Source: Agrocybe praecox
Lineage: Eukaryota > Basidiomycota > Agaricomycetes > Agaricales > Agrocybaceae
DNA length: 64,000 bases
NCBI GenBank assembly: GCA_964017145.1
Contig: OZ024844.1
Coordinates: 1,054,001 to 1,118,000 of the forward strand
Direction of reading: 5' to 3'
Shown here in pieces: positions 10,923 to 21,318 of this stretch. Position 1 is the stretch's first letter. Each line of letters begins with the position of its first letter. A program made the position numbers and the translations under genes. The notes beneath the pieces are model-generated. The model was given only the letters and a program-made list of their open reading frames with translations. It did no database searches and had not been told where the DNA came from.

Positions 10923-12415
10923 ACACACGCTCCACTTCTTACCAACGCGCCTCTACTTTCTCGCCTCAATCAGCTTACTACTAGATTGTGTCCTGGCTTC
11001 ACCTGACGACGGACTCCGAAACAGTTTCTTGCCTTTTCCTTCCACCCCACTACCTTACAGCGAACTCGCAAGGAGGATGGATCTCAACCGGCTGACAGAA
11101 GCCAACTTTAACCCTGATGGAAGCGCTTTTCTATGGCTCCCAGACAACGAATATTCGGGAGAAACATTTTTGTCATAATATCTTATGCTTTATATTATTA
11201 CAGTGTCAGGATTACCACTGAGTAAGAAACAGTACACGACGGCACCTTGAAGCTGTGGTGAGTTTGATGGCACGGTGTTGCAACTGTCAACCCTGTGTCT
11301 CCTGACATCATCGAAGCGATTTGGCCTGCATTCTGGACAGTGGGGGGAAACTGGCGTAATATCTCTATTCTCTTATATCCCGACATTGTAATGGGCCGAA
11401 TCTCTGCAGAATGGAGAAATCGACTTAGAAGGTGCTCATGATAATCAACAAAATCAAATTTGGTGGCACACGGGCGAAGGTAAGTGGTACTCTCTGCTAT
11501 CATATTACTCTATAAGCTCACTATATATGACCTCATAGGATGCATGATCCCGGTGCTTCATTTACGGGGGTCTATTCCTGTAAGACACACCCGATTTACC
11601 TTTGCATATCATGCGATCCTGATCGTGGACATCTCCCCCTAGTTCGATTCCTAGATCGGAAATCATCATACAAATCGCTACTCGAACGACACTGTCAACA
11701 TTGGGTGTGATGTTCTAGAAACGAGCAAAGTATCCTTTGGCCCTTACTACAAGTCCCAAGGTGGTGGTGTGCTTGCTATGAAATGGGAGGGAGGTGGTAT
11801 TTCAATTCATAAGCCAGATTTTAGTATATCTATGGTTGACCTTTTTTTGGAGGGTCATTTTATCGTACAGCGATACCCGTTGATATCACGGCTAGTACAC
11901 CAAACCACAATGACCAAACCCGTCATTGTGGGGTATACCGTCTGCAAAGTTAATGAGCACGGAGTGCGACATACCAAAGTTCTTCATGAACCATTCTATT
12001 GTTTTTGTTAAGCTTCTCTTCGGAGCTTGGGTTTATCTCGAATTCAAATTGACGCACTAACTTCCTTCGACTCCTTAGATATTACTTTCTGCGGTTTGTT
12101 CAATGTCTAGCGTCTAATTATACCAGTTATCTGATATATATATTTACCTTGACTGGTGATTGGGCCGGAAACTCGTACGCCTCCAGTGGTTGCCCTGGAA
12201 CATGTGCTGAGCGGATCATCCCAGACCCTGCAAACTTCGTGAACGCGACATGGAGTATCAACCCGGTCAAGGTCTTCAAGAACACATTGCTAGCAGGACC
12301 GAATACCGTTCTGTCGGCTTCTGCAGCCCGTATCTCCAATGCCTCTTTGGAAATCGCATTAGGGTCCTTCGTCGTGCCATTCATTTTCTGCCGTGTAGAC
12401 TATATTTGGGGATAA
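10923..12415 (+). pseudogene. Decayed GH16 glucanase, first of three tandem copies
   Basis: The signal-peptide region is still readable in frame (FLASISLLLDCVLASPDDG), but the expected ATG position reads ATA (about 10920). The first exon is recognisable (NFNPDGSAFLWLPDNEYSGE). The exons that should follow (two to four in the copies at 13.0 and 15.7 kb) are missing: exon 1 runs straight into sequence matching the end of intron 4 and exon 5 (VRITTE then a stop). Further along AIWPAFWTVGGNW survives. The catalytic exon reads NGEIDLEGAHDN, lacking the Ile codon of the EIDILEG motif. The 3' exon is well preserved (GDWAGNSYASSGCPGTCAER). Loss of start, internal exons and a residue in the active-site motif argue for a pseudogene rather than an unusual splice form. 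Confidence 0.8.
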
Positions 12416-13041
12416 GCTCGGGCTTCTCCGATGCTGGCCAATGTTATGGCCAATCACAATGATTGTTCTGCTTCTTATGTGGTCTCTCGATTGACTTTGA
12501 GAGCTGTAACGTCATTTCATTTCTCCCTAACTAACATTTGAACATAGATCATCGTTCGGTCAAACACAAATTAGCCCGGCATGCTGGCATGCTTTCAGTA
12601 TGATGGTCATAATTATGCATGTATAGTATCATTTTTCATTTTTGAACAAATTCTTCTCCTAGAGGTGGCGCGATGATACAGATGAGCTGACGCTACTGCA
12701 ATAGAGATAATGTAAGAACGACGAGACCTGATCGGAAAACGATTGATCACTAACAACAGACTCTTTGTACAGCCTCGAGGAAAATCGTGTCCCGAAAGAG
12801 ACCAATTGTCTATTTTTACTCTCCGAGCCCATCAGAGCCGTTTTGCATGCTGCGCAACTAGTGGAGCTCTGGAGACCCGTGTTTCCTTCGCATCTATAAC
12901 CCTCCTACGCATGGACATCGTCCCCTCCCGGATTCATTGTACTTATATACCCCAACGAAAGACATCTTCTTTTTCTAAACGCCAGCTCATCACGAATTAC
13001 GAACATACACGACTCCTCCGATTCTCGCTGTAACTCCCACG
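12416..13041. other. Intergenic; likely promoter of the second GH16 copy
   Basis: An AT-rich TATATA box lies near 12945-12952, about 90 bp before the ATG at 13042. No gene seen. Confidence 0.4.
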
Positions 13042-14926
13042 ATGCTTCCGAATGCTCTTCCACTTTATCTCAACTTGTTTATCTCGACCTGCTTACTAGT
13101 AGATCGAGCCCAAGCCTTCCCTGGATTCGGTATACCAAATAAAGTTCTCAATGCCTTCTCCTCGCTTTCAGAGTCGTCTAGTCCTTACGAACAACTTGAA
13201 AAGAGGGGAGATTTGAATCAATTGACCGGGGTCAACCTGAACCCCAACGGAACCCCTTTTCTTTGGCTTCCAGAGGATGAATATTCCGGGAAAACCTTCT
13301 TCGAGTACGGGTTTCTCTTCATGTCGAATTCCTATTGAAATACTAAGACTTATTCATCGACAGTCGTTGGGATTTCTTCACAGACTCCGATCCCACTTCG
13401 TAAGTCCTGAACTCTTCGTCAAATCGGAATTCATTTAACCATATATTTTTATTGCAGAGGAAACGTCCAGTCCGTTTATTTTCTCCGATTACGCTATGGC
13501 TTTGCTTATAGAAACCTTCTAGCTATGTTGACAAGGATACAGCACTCACGAACGGCTATATTTCTGTTCAAGATGATGGAACTGTTATAATGAAAGCAGA
13601 TGATACGAACACCTTGCCTATGGGTGTCAACAGATCTAGGTGCGTAAATATGGTGTGAATTTAGCGAAGCCATTTCTAACGTCGCCGTCGCTCCGGCAGT
13701 GTGAGGATAACTAGTCAAACACAATATAATACAGGGCTTTTCATCTTAGACATCAATAAGGCACCTTGGGGTTGTGGTCAGTCGTCCAGTTATAGAAGTC
13801 ATACTCTGAAGGCTGACATCAGGACTCAACAAAGCTATCTGGCCTGCGTTTTGGACAGTCGGAGAAAATTGGCCTAATGTGAGTACCTTTCTGTAGCTTT
13901 GTTCTTTATGCCGACACTCAACTTGTGTAGAATGGGGAAATAGATATATTAGAAGGCGTTCATGACAATCAACAAAATCAGATCTCATGGCATACTGATC
14001 CAGGTAGGGATAACATGCTTTATCCAGTCATATATATTGCTCATTTCGCTGCGAAGGATGTTTATACGATGCCAACGCTTCATTCACAGGAACAATTCCA
14101 GTAAGTTTCAATTTTATGTTCTGTGTATATCTTTCCGACGTTTTCCCCCTCGATAGTCCGACCCCGTAATCGGAAATCACACAAATTGCGATGCAAGCGT
14201 CAATTCAAATACTGGCTGCAATGTTATAGAGATGAGTAAGGCGTCTTATGGGCCATTTTTCGAGTCTCAGGGCGGAGGTATTCTTGCTATGAAATGGGAC
14301 GAGAATGACATTTCAATCTGTGAGATATCTTACTTAGCTATTTTTGATTTGGAAATGTGCTTATTTTGTTTTATAGGGTCGTTCTACCGTGCTGCGATTC
14401 CTACTGACATCACGGCTGGCACACCGAATCCATCATTATGGGGCCTACCATCGGCAAGGCTATTAAGCACAATGTGCAACATACCCAAGTTCTTTGCGAA
14501 TCATTCAATTGTATTCGGTAAGTCGCCTTCAAATTGGAGATCACCGAAGGACAACTAGAGCTCACATAATATATCTTTTTATAGACATTACTTTCTGTGG
14601 TTCGTCGTCTGCGTGTCTACTGACTTGTCGAGAGTGGTAAGCTGACGTTTTTTGCTTTGCTCGCTACAGGTGATTGGGCCGGCAACTCTTACGCGTCAAG
14701 TGGCTGCGCAGGGACATGCGCGGAACGGCTCACGGATCCTACGAACTTTGTGAATGCAACGTGGAGTATCAATTCGATCAAGGTCTTCAAAAAGACGTTA
14801 CTCTCGGGAACGAACGCGATCCCATCATCTTCGACTTCGAGTCTCAGTCGACACTCGTCCGCTGCGCTGACGAGAGCTTTGCTACTTGCTGGAGTTGTGG
14901 TTGTTATCTTTTTAGGTGTACTATAG
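13042..14926 (+). CDS. GH16 endo-1,3(4)-beta-glucanase-like, GPI-anchored, intact copy
   Basis: Twelve exons (13042-13304, 13364-13399, 13458-13469, 13523-13639, 13700-13776, 13823-13878, 13931-14003, 14057-14100, 14157-14319, 14377-14517, 14585-14599, 14670-14926) give 417 residues. The N-terminal signal is LPLYLNLFISTCLLVDRAQA. A KR dibasic site follows near residue 53. The GH16 fold is shown by NLNPNGTPFLWLPEDEYSGK, VRITSQTQYNTGLFILD, KAPWGCG, AIWPAFWTVG and the catalytic motif NGEIDILEGVHDN, with Glu190 as likely nucleophile and Glu195 as acid/base. The C-terminus is Ser-rich and ends in a hydrophobic tail (LLLAGVVVVIFLGVL), a GPI-anchor signal. Likely role is remodelling or hydrolysis of beta-1,3/1,6-glucan at the cell wall. 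Exon 3 is only 12 nt and is conserved in the next copy. The donor after exon 3 (GTCCGT) is weak. Confidence 0.9.
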
Positions 14927-15390
14927 ATCTGTCAGGAATAACAATTTTCTCAAGAAGCAACAACTTTATATTACTGGTGGAAGTTTCCGTAGGTCAAGAA
15001 TAATGCAATGCCAGGACATCCGGATGAGTGACCGCAATCTTAGATGTGAAATGTGATGTAGACATCTAAATTACTTGTCGGCCGGGACTTGATATACAGG
15101 AAGCAACTCTGGAGTAAGTGCTTTAAGCCACGGAAACCCGAAACCGGTTGGTACTAGATTACCGTATACCATTCAACGTAACATAATTACTTACGCCTAG
15201 GAAGGTGAAATGGACATGCTGCGTCTATTCTTTCACCTTGTAGTACTTTAGTATGGCACCCTCTTTACACTCAATGCCGATGTCCCCGATACTACTATGT
15301 TAAAGATACACGGAGAAATATACCACGTATAATTCCGTAGGAGGACGAGTTGGGAAAGTATTTCCAAATAAGAAGATTATTCTATCTTTA
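14927..15390. other. Intergenic, no gene seen
   Basis: Spacer between the second and third GH16 copies. It holds nothing recognisable before the tandem duplication at 15391. Confidence 0.4.
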
Positions 15391-15578
15391 GTTTATCTGG
15401 TATGCGGTCGCCTTTTCGTTTCATATTTATAGCACATGTCGAACCCCGATGTTGCAATCACTCTGCAATTTCTGTTGATCTCTTGTTTATCTGGTATGCG
15501 GTCGCCTTTTCGTTTCATATTTATAGCACATGTCGAACCCCGATGTTGCAATCACTCTGCAATTTCTGTTGATCTCTT
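15391..15578. repeat. Perfect 94-bp tandem duplication in the promoter of the third GH16 copy
   Basis: Positions 15391-15484 and 15485-15578 are identical by eye. Each unit contains a TATA-like stretch (CATATTTATAGCAC). It lies 148 bp before the ATG at 15726, so it duplicates promoter or leader sequence. The lack of any mismatch suggests it is recent. Confidence 0.9.
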
Positions 15579-15725
15579 CCCTTTTCTCTTCACCTTGCTT
15601 CAGCTGGGTCTTGGGCTCCTTACAAGACAGAACCGTTACGACATTTGCCACGTCTACTTTGCTATACGAACCATCCCACACGACAACTTAACGATACCAG
15701 CACGACTCCTTACGACGAAAAAGAG

Positions 15726-17758
15726 ATGATTCAGAGCCTCCATTTCCCTTTAACTTATATCATCTTTATTCTCATTTCCATCATCGTCAATCACCAGTCG
15801 GCGGCGGCGCTAGCACCCGATTTCGGAAGCAGTGTACACGGCAAGCTGGGCAACCTTTTTGGCTTTTCACGACAACGATCAATACCTATACCTACTACGA
15901 CATTTGAGAGGCGGTCGGACAACCCCAATGGCTTGAATTATAACCCTGATGGGTCCCCTTTTCTTTGGCTGCCGGATGTTGAGTATTCTGGCAAAACGTT
16001 CTTCGAGTGAGTACTAGATTGGCACTATACTATCCTGTGGGACTCTCAAGAGACATACGCGCTTATAATCATTCTCTGTTTACTTTCTTTTCAAGCAATT
16101 GGGATTTCTTCGAAGGGGATGATCCTACTCAGTGAGTTGATACCTTGTCGTAACATTAATCATTTGAGGCGAAAGCCTATGCTCAACGTTGGTGTGGTTA
16201 TCAGTGGAAACGTCCAGTGAGTCCTACATCTTTCGGTAGCTCCTCCAATTCACACCTGACATTAGTCCTATTTCCGAACAGCTTCGTCAATAGATCTTTC
16301 GCTCTTGACAACGGGTTTATATCTGCGCAAGATGACGAACCAGTTATAATGAAGGCGGATGATTTCACCACTTTGCCTTACGGGGTCAATCGTTCGAGGT
16401 ACGGGTCGATTCGATAACCATGTCATTCTCAACTAAAAGTTGGTATGTGATATTGAACAGTGTAAGAATAACAAGCCAACAGGTGTATACGACTGGATTA
16501 TTTATTTTGGACTTGAATAAGGCGCCTTGGGGTTGCGGTTAGTTATCAACTTGATCTTTTAACTTCTTCCGAAACCATTCACTGATGTGGCAATCGCATA
16601 CACGTAGCTATTTGGCCTGCATTTTGGACCGTGGATGGTACAAGTTGGCCTCAAGTAAGTTGAAATTATATGGTTTCTGCTCACCCTTAGTAAACTTTTA
16701 TTGTTGGCCTAGAACGGAGAAGTGGACATTTTGGAGGGGGTGCATGATAATGAGCACAATCAGGTTGCGTTCCATACGAGACCAGGTATGCGCAACGGAA
16801 CTCCCTTTCTTGCAGGATGTCTTCGTCCGTCACACACTGAACAATATGTTCTTCCTGCTTCTAGGGTGCTGGTACGATCCAAATGCAACCTTTACAGGGA
16901 CAATTCCGGTGCACTGGGTTTCTACTTGATCCTTAATCGCAGCACTGATAGTGTCTTTTTTTCCAGGGAGACATTTCTGATGTAAATCGCACGAATTGCG
17001 ATACGAATGCAAGGGACAATGCAGGATGCGATGTTGTTGAGTGGAGCCTTGCATCCTATGGGCCATTCTTCGAAGAACAAGGTGGTGGTGTGATAGTTAT
17101 GAAATGGGACGAGAACGATATATCAGTTTGTGAGTGACGACTGACTTTGTTCCCCTGGTATTTGTGGGGCTTACCTGCTGTTAGGGTCCTTCTTCCGAGC
17201 AGCAATTCCTACCGATATAACGGCTGGTACTCCCAACCCCTCGACTTGGGGTTTGCCATCGGCAAGGTTGTTGAATACGATGTGCGATATTCCCGATTTC
17301 TTTGCGAATCATACTATTGTATTTGGTAAGTATTTGACGGTCTTGGCTGAGAATGAAGATGCTGATATGCATTAATATTAGATATCACTTTCTGCGGTCA
17401 GTCGTTGTCTAGGGGCTGTACAAAAAAGGAGAGCTGAAATCATCCGTATAATAGGTGACTGGGCTGGTAATTCTTATGCAACAACCACATGTCCAGGGAC
17501 TTGTCTGGAAAGGCTTACTGACCCTACGAATTTCGTGGTACGTTCTATCTTTGAGACCGGATTGCATGGTCGGTCTGACCGAATATGACTTAGAACGCAA
17601 CCTGGAGCATCAACTCACTGAAAGTGTATCGGAAGCAGCTTCTAACAGGAACAGGAGCTAATTCGACATCAATAGCATCTCCAAATCATGATCGGCTCCT
17701 CGTTTCAACGGTCATGCTTTCTCTTACAGCGGCTTTGGCCATCGCAATTGGGTTTTAA
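15726..17758 (+). CDS. GH16 endo-1,3(4)-beta-glucanase-like, GPI-anchored, third copy
   Basis: Thirteen exons (15726-16006, 16096-16131, 16205-16216, 16282-16398, 16461-16537, 16608-16654, 16713-16785, 16865-16908, 16967-17129, 17185-17325, 17382-17396, 17455-17537, 17594-17758) give 417 residues, the same length as the neighbouring copy. The signal peptide is LTYIIFILISIIVNHQSAAA. The catalytic motif reads NGEVDILEGVHDN, with Glu193 and Glu198 as the likely pair. Other landmarks are GLNYNPDGSPFLWLPDVEYS, KAPWGC, AIWPAFWTVD, GCWYDPNATFTG and ITFCGDWAGNSYA. The C-terminus has a Ser/Asn-rich linker and a hydrophobic GPI-type tail (STVMLSLTAALAIAIGF). It differs from copy 2 by an extra intron (17538-17593) near the 3' end and by a shorter exon 6. 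The predicted role is the same: beta-glucan hydrolysis or wall remodelling outside the cell. The promoter contains a perfect 94-bp duplication. Confidence 0.9.
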
Positions 17759-18030
17759 GGGTAGGGTTAAAAGTACACATTCATAAATGTGCGGCAATAA
17801 AATTTTAATTTTGTACATGTTGGCGACATGGTTGATACACCCTCCTCACTCTATCAGAATCGGGACGGAATATTTGACTCAAGAGATCGCCCTTTTGACT
17901 TTCTCGATACACTATGAACACAAACACCTTAGCCATTTGCATGGATAGCTCACTGCCTAATCCAAAACAAGCGGTGCTGGTATATATAATAACTTAATCT
18001 GTCACTACATCCAACTTGCATGCTTACAAG

Positions 18031-18699
18031 AAATATCATTAGTGAGCGCTTACGTGCGCTCCGAATCCCAATCCTGCAAGAAGTTATGGTTGGTATTTTT
18101 TCAGTTCGACTGCATCATAGATATCTTATCCTTAATAGGGCTGCACGACCTCTGCGTGTATATGCACAAATAGCAACATGGGGGACCTTCAGGATTGCTT
18201 GAATTGCTTTGGCGGGTTTACAATATCGTGTCCGTTGCACAATGTATGTATGAGGGGCCGTGTTCTAGATTTCCACACACTGCCTCTTCTATACCCACAA
18301 ATTGGACTGTATTTTATTTAGCCTTCAATGATAATTGTGTGGGAACAACTACAGTGACGTCGGATGGATCCTTTCAATCAGTTTCTGACTCCGATTCTTC
18401 TAGTGATTCGGATTCCGTCGGTGATGATGATTTCGGGGGGAAGGTGCCATTTTGGGGAGTATAACTACTTTTAGCGCTGGTAGATCTAGTGCGAAGACCA
18501 CTAGGACTACAGGAAGAGCCAGCGGAGGCATCACCAGAAGCATCACCCTTCCAACAGAAAATACCAGAGGCGGCAATTCTTCTACGGCTGGGAAAGTACT
18601 AGGACGGTCCTCGACAATGAAGAAAGTCAACGTTGGACTGCTGACATATTTGTTGTTAGTGTTATCACATCGAGAGAGGACCAGTGGAAGGAGTAGCTA
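18031..18699 (+). pseudogene. Decayed CFEM-type Cys-rich GPI protein
   Basis: This stretch aligns exon by exon with the intact CFEM gene at 19567-20252. An exon beginning near 18041 keeps the spacing of the first two Cys codons, but the first is TGA instead of TGC. The next exon (from 18139, after an AG) reads GCTTSACICTNSNMGDLQDC and LNC, matching the Cys pattern C-x-C...C-x2-C. The last exon starts near 18322 (FNDNCVGTTTVTSDG) and runs into a Ser/Asp tract. The reading frame then stops (GGKVPFWGV), while the adjacent frame continues with a Ser/Thr stretch and a hydrophobic tail (MKKVNVGLLTYLLLVLSH) resembling the GPI end of the intact gene. The stop at the first Cys plus the frameshift indicate a pseudogene. 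No signal-peptide exon was found. Confidence 0.7.
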
Positions 18700-19466
18700 A
18701 GCTGGCATGGTTGTTCAAAGTCAAAATACTGTACAGGTATACCTTTTTGAAAGGGGTTGGAAACTTGGATTGGTATTAGCCTAACAATGCACGTGCATGT
18801 CTCTAACTAATTCATGGCGTAATTACGCACCCGGCGCTAACGCGACTCTGATAGTCAAACGGTGGATTTCTTCGCCTCACGGTAATCGAGTACTTCGGTC
18901 AACCTCCCTCCAGTTAAAGAAATAACGGTATACATACTTAATCCGATAATCAATCATGTGGGATCCACGGTACGATAACGGCTGCATGTCATCGGCATCT
19001 GGAGCAGCGTGATAAAGTTAACTCTGAGTATAAGGAAAGAGCAACGTTAATTTGATAGCTCCATGCACAATGCGACCTCGTCAAGACACAGTAGCATTCT
19101 GAAGAAGGTCCGAGTGGTGACCAAGTACCTTCAACCGATCACACCAGCGTTAAATGGAATGTCCGTCTATAAATAGATTTTTATTATAACCTACCTAACG
19201 AAAATGTACGTATGATTGTCTTGCTATATATAAGCCACTGACATACGGAAAGAACACCGAGAAACTATGCTCTATACTTGGGTAAATACTATGAATCATT
19301 TTTCTCGAAGTTACAACCAGGTTTTCGGGGCAGCATTTCACCTCCTACCAAGACTTCAAAATGTCAGCGCCGACGGTCAATCAGACTGACGTCGAGCATC
19401 TAATCCCGAGACAGTAACTGTCGCATTGTAGTGTTGCCCCAACCGTACTACTCACTGAGCGAATAA
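18700..19466. other. Intergenic, no gene seen
   Basis: Spacer before the intact CFEM gene. No coding or RNA pattern is visible. Confidence 0.4.
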
Positions 19467-19468
19467 TC

Positions 19469-19474
19469 TATAAA
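19469..19474 (+). promoter_or_regulatory. TATA box of the CFEM gene
   Basis: TATAAA lies 93 bp upstream of the ATG at 19567, a normal distance for fungal core promoters. Confidence 0.45.
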
Positions 19475-19566
19475 GACTTGAGGCACAATCCATGGTCCCT
19501 CACTTGCCTTTCCCCACTTTCATAGCAGCACTTTCATAGAAGTCTTTTTTGAAGTCTCCCATCACG

Positions 19567-20252
19567 ATGCACACTTCAGTCTTTTTATTGACACTCTCAC
19601 TTTTCTTGGGAGCTGGACGTAAGTGAACCGTTATGCATACACATTATATTTTCCAATTAATAATATACTCAAGTCGTCAATGGTAAACCGCCGGTCAGGA
19701 AGGAAGCTTTGGTCAATAGACAAAACGCTGCCGTAGATGCAGTATGTATCAATTATAGGGCCGACAATACTCCAAGCTCATTGTGAATCCATTATAGTGC
19801 CAATCTACTTGTACACCTTTCTTGCAGGGCACCCAGGTTCGTTTCTTTTTTTTAGGTTTAAATCTACGAATACTAGAAACTCGTCTAACTCCTAAATAAT
19901 TAGGGTTGCACAAAACCAGCAACACCAGCGTGCCTGTGCACAGCTTCCATTCAAAGTACCCTCCAAGTTTGTCTAAACTGCCTGGGCAGTGCTACTATCT
20001 CCAACACTTCCCTGTCAAGTATTGTTACAGCGTCTGGACAAGGTAGGTCATAGAAACCTGTACTTTCTTAAGCGATTCTCATTATTTCCAGCGTTTAACG
20101 AAGAATGCGCTGGTACAGCTACAGTAACGCTAGCAGCAAGTGCTGCCTCTCCAACGTTTGCTGGTCAAAAAGCAGGAGGGCCCTCGTCGATAAAGAAAGC
20201 CAGCATAGGAGTACTAGGAGCCGTATCACTGGTTTTGCCTTTCTTCTTCTAG
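19567..20252 (+). CDS. CFEM-type Cys-rich secreted protein with GPI signal
   Basis: Five exons (19567-19618, 19674-19741, 19798-19836, 19904-20042, 20092-20252) encode 152 residues. The signal peptide is MHTSVFLLTLSLFLGAG. Eight Cys follow with the CFEM-like pattern C-x3-C-x9-C-x6-C-x-C-x10-C-x2-C-...-C (landmarks CQSTCTPF, PACLCTAS, VCLNCLG, EECAG). After the domain comes a small-residue linker (LAASAASPTFAGQKAGG) and a short hydrophobic end (ASIGVLGAVSLVLPFFF) typical of GPI anchoring. CFEM proteins sit on the fungal cell surface and some bind heme or act in host interaction; the role here is not known. The pseudogene 1 kb upstream shares the exon structure. I cannot tell whether it is a true Pfam CFEM or a related basidiomycete family; the Cys count and spacing are directly seen. 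Confidence 0.8.
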
Positions 20253-20800
20253 ATCGTTCAATACGGTTAATCAGTTCGATTTAAATAATCACTTAACGGC
20301 TTATTTATGTATGGGATATTGCGACGAAATTGCCATTCCAAGGCTCCACTCCTTACGCAAAGCTTCATGTATAGATACTGTAACACTCTTTAATTTAACC
20401 ACTCATTGCATTTTGATACGACGAAAATATTGGGCACTCACCTTTAAATTCGAAAGACTTTAGATGCGTACTTTAACACTTTTCACGCTCTTCGCGTCGT
20501 TCAAATTCGTGTGTGTGTTATATCTTTTCCCAGAAATGATGTCGCCCACCCACACCATCCGAGATTAAGTAGCATGACACCGCCACCACATCGCGTTCCG
20601 GGCCACTCACGGTATCGTTTGAAGGGTTAAGCGCAGTTAAGCGCACTAATTTTGTTTCAAGTTTTGCTATATCGGCGAATTCGAATGGGCTGGTGGGTCG
20701 AAGTCTATAGAAGTCTATATATAAGCGCAAGGGGGTTTGATGATGGGATAGGTGATGCGCACCCAGACTTAGGATAACTTTGTACCACCACCACGACGAT
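20253..20800. other. Intergenic, no gene seen
   Basis: Contains the 3' region of the CFEM gene and then unassigned sequence. Confidence 0.4.
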
Positions 20801-21051
20801 ATGCGAGTTTCTGTCTTTTCGTTGTTGGCCGTTGCGATGTCAAGCTGTCTGCAGGGTGCGTGAAAATCAGTTGTTTTGAATATACGTCGGCTGAATCTGA
20901 ACGCATGATAGTTTCCGCGCAGAAGTTTTCCAGAGGGGCACCATTGAGCATTTGGTATCAAGACAGTCAGTTTGAATGCAAGGCTGCGCGAAACATAAGT
21001 ATAACGCTGCGAATTTGTGATCGTGGCGGGAGGACGCGTGCCGCGGAGTAA
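20801..21051 (+). pseudogene. Possible CFEM-family relic (signal-peptide exon)
   Basis: The ATG at 20801 begins a clear signal peptide (MRVSVFSLLAVAMSSCLQ) followed by a GT donor (GTGCGTG), as in exon 1 of the CFEM gene. About 90 bp downstream one frame reads LVSRQSV then a stop, resembling LVNRQNA of the CFEM propeptide. Another frame reads GAPLSIWYQDSQFEC and ends at 21051 without the expected Cys pattern. It could be a tiny secreted protein or, more likely, a relic of the neighbouring family. Low confidence. Confidence 0.35.
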
Positions 21052-21318
21052 AACACATGACCGTGTAGCAGTGACGCAACGGTGGCGTTCAGCGTTGGAT
21101 CGATCGCTCTCTCCAGTCTCATTCCTCTTACGAAGATGAAGGCTTCTATCGTCAAAATTGATGTCACAACTAACGCTGCTATGACCTCAAAGTGCAAAGT
21201 ATCCTATAAAATGGAGCAAGGTTTCTCTAACCTATCTTCTTTCGTTATTCCAACCATTATCTATACTTTACTTGCCACCTGTCTTCTGTTGCAATTCTTC
21301 CCCCCCCAGCCCAACGCA

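Noticed and set aside
12923..12969. Pathogen effector or toxin among the small secreted proteins of this window
   Set aside because: Signal peptides and Cys patterns are seen, but nothing matches a toxin family I can name.
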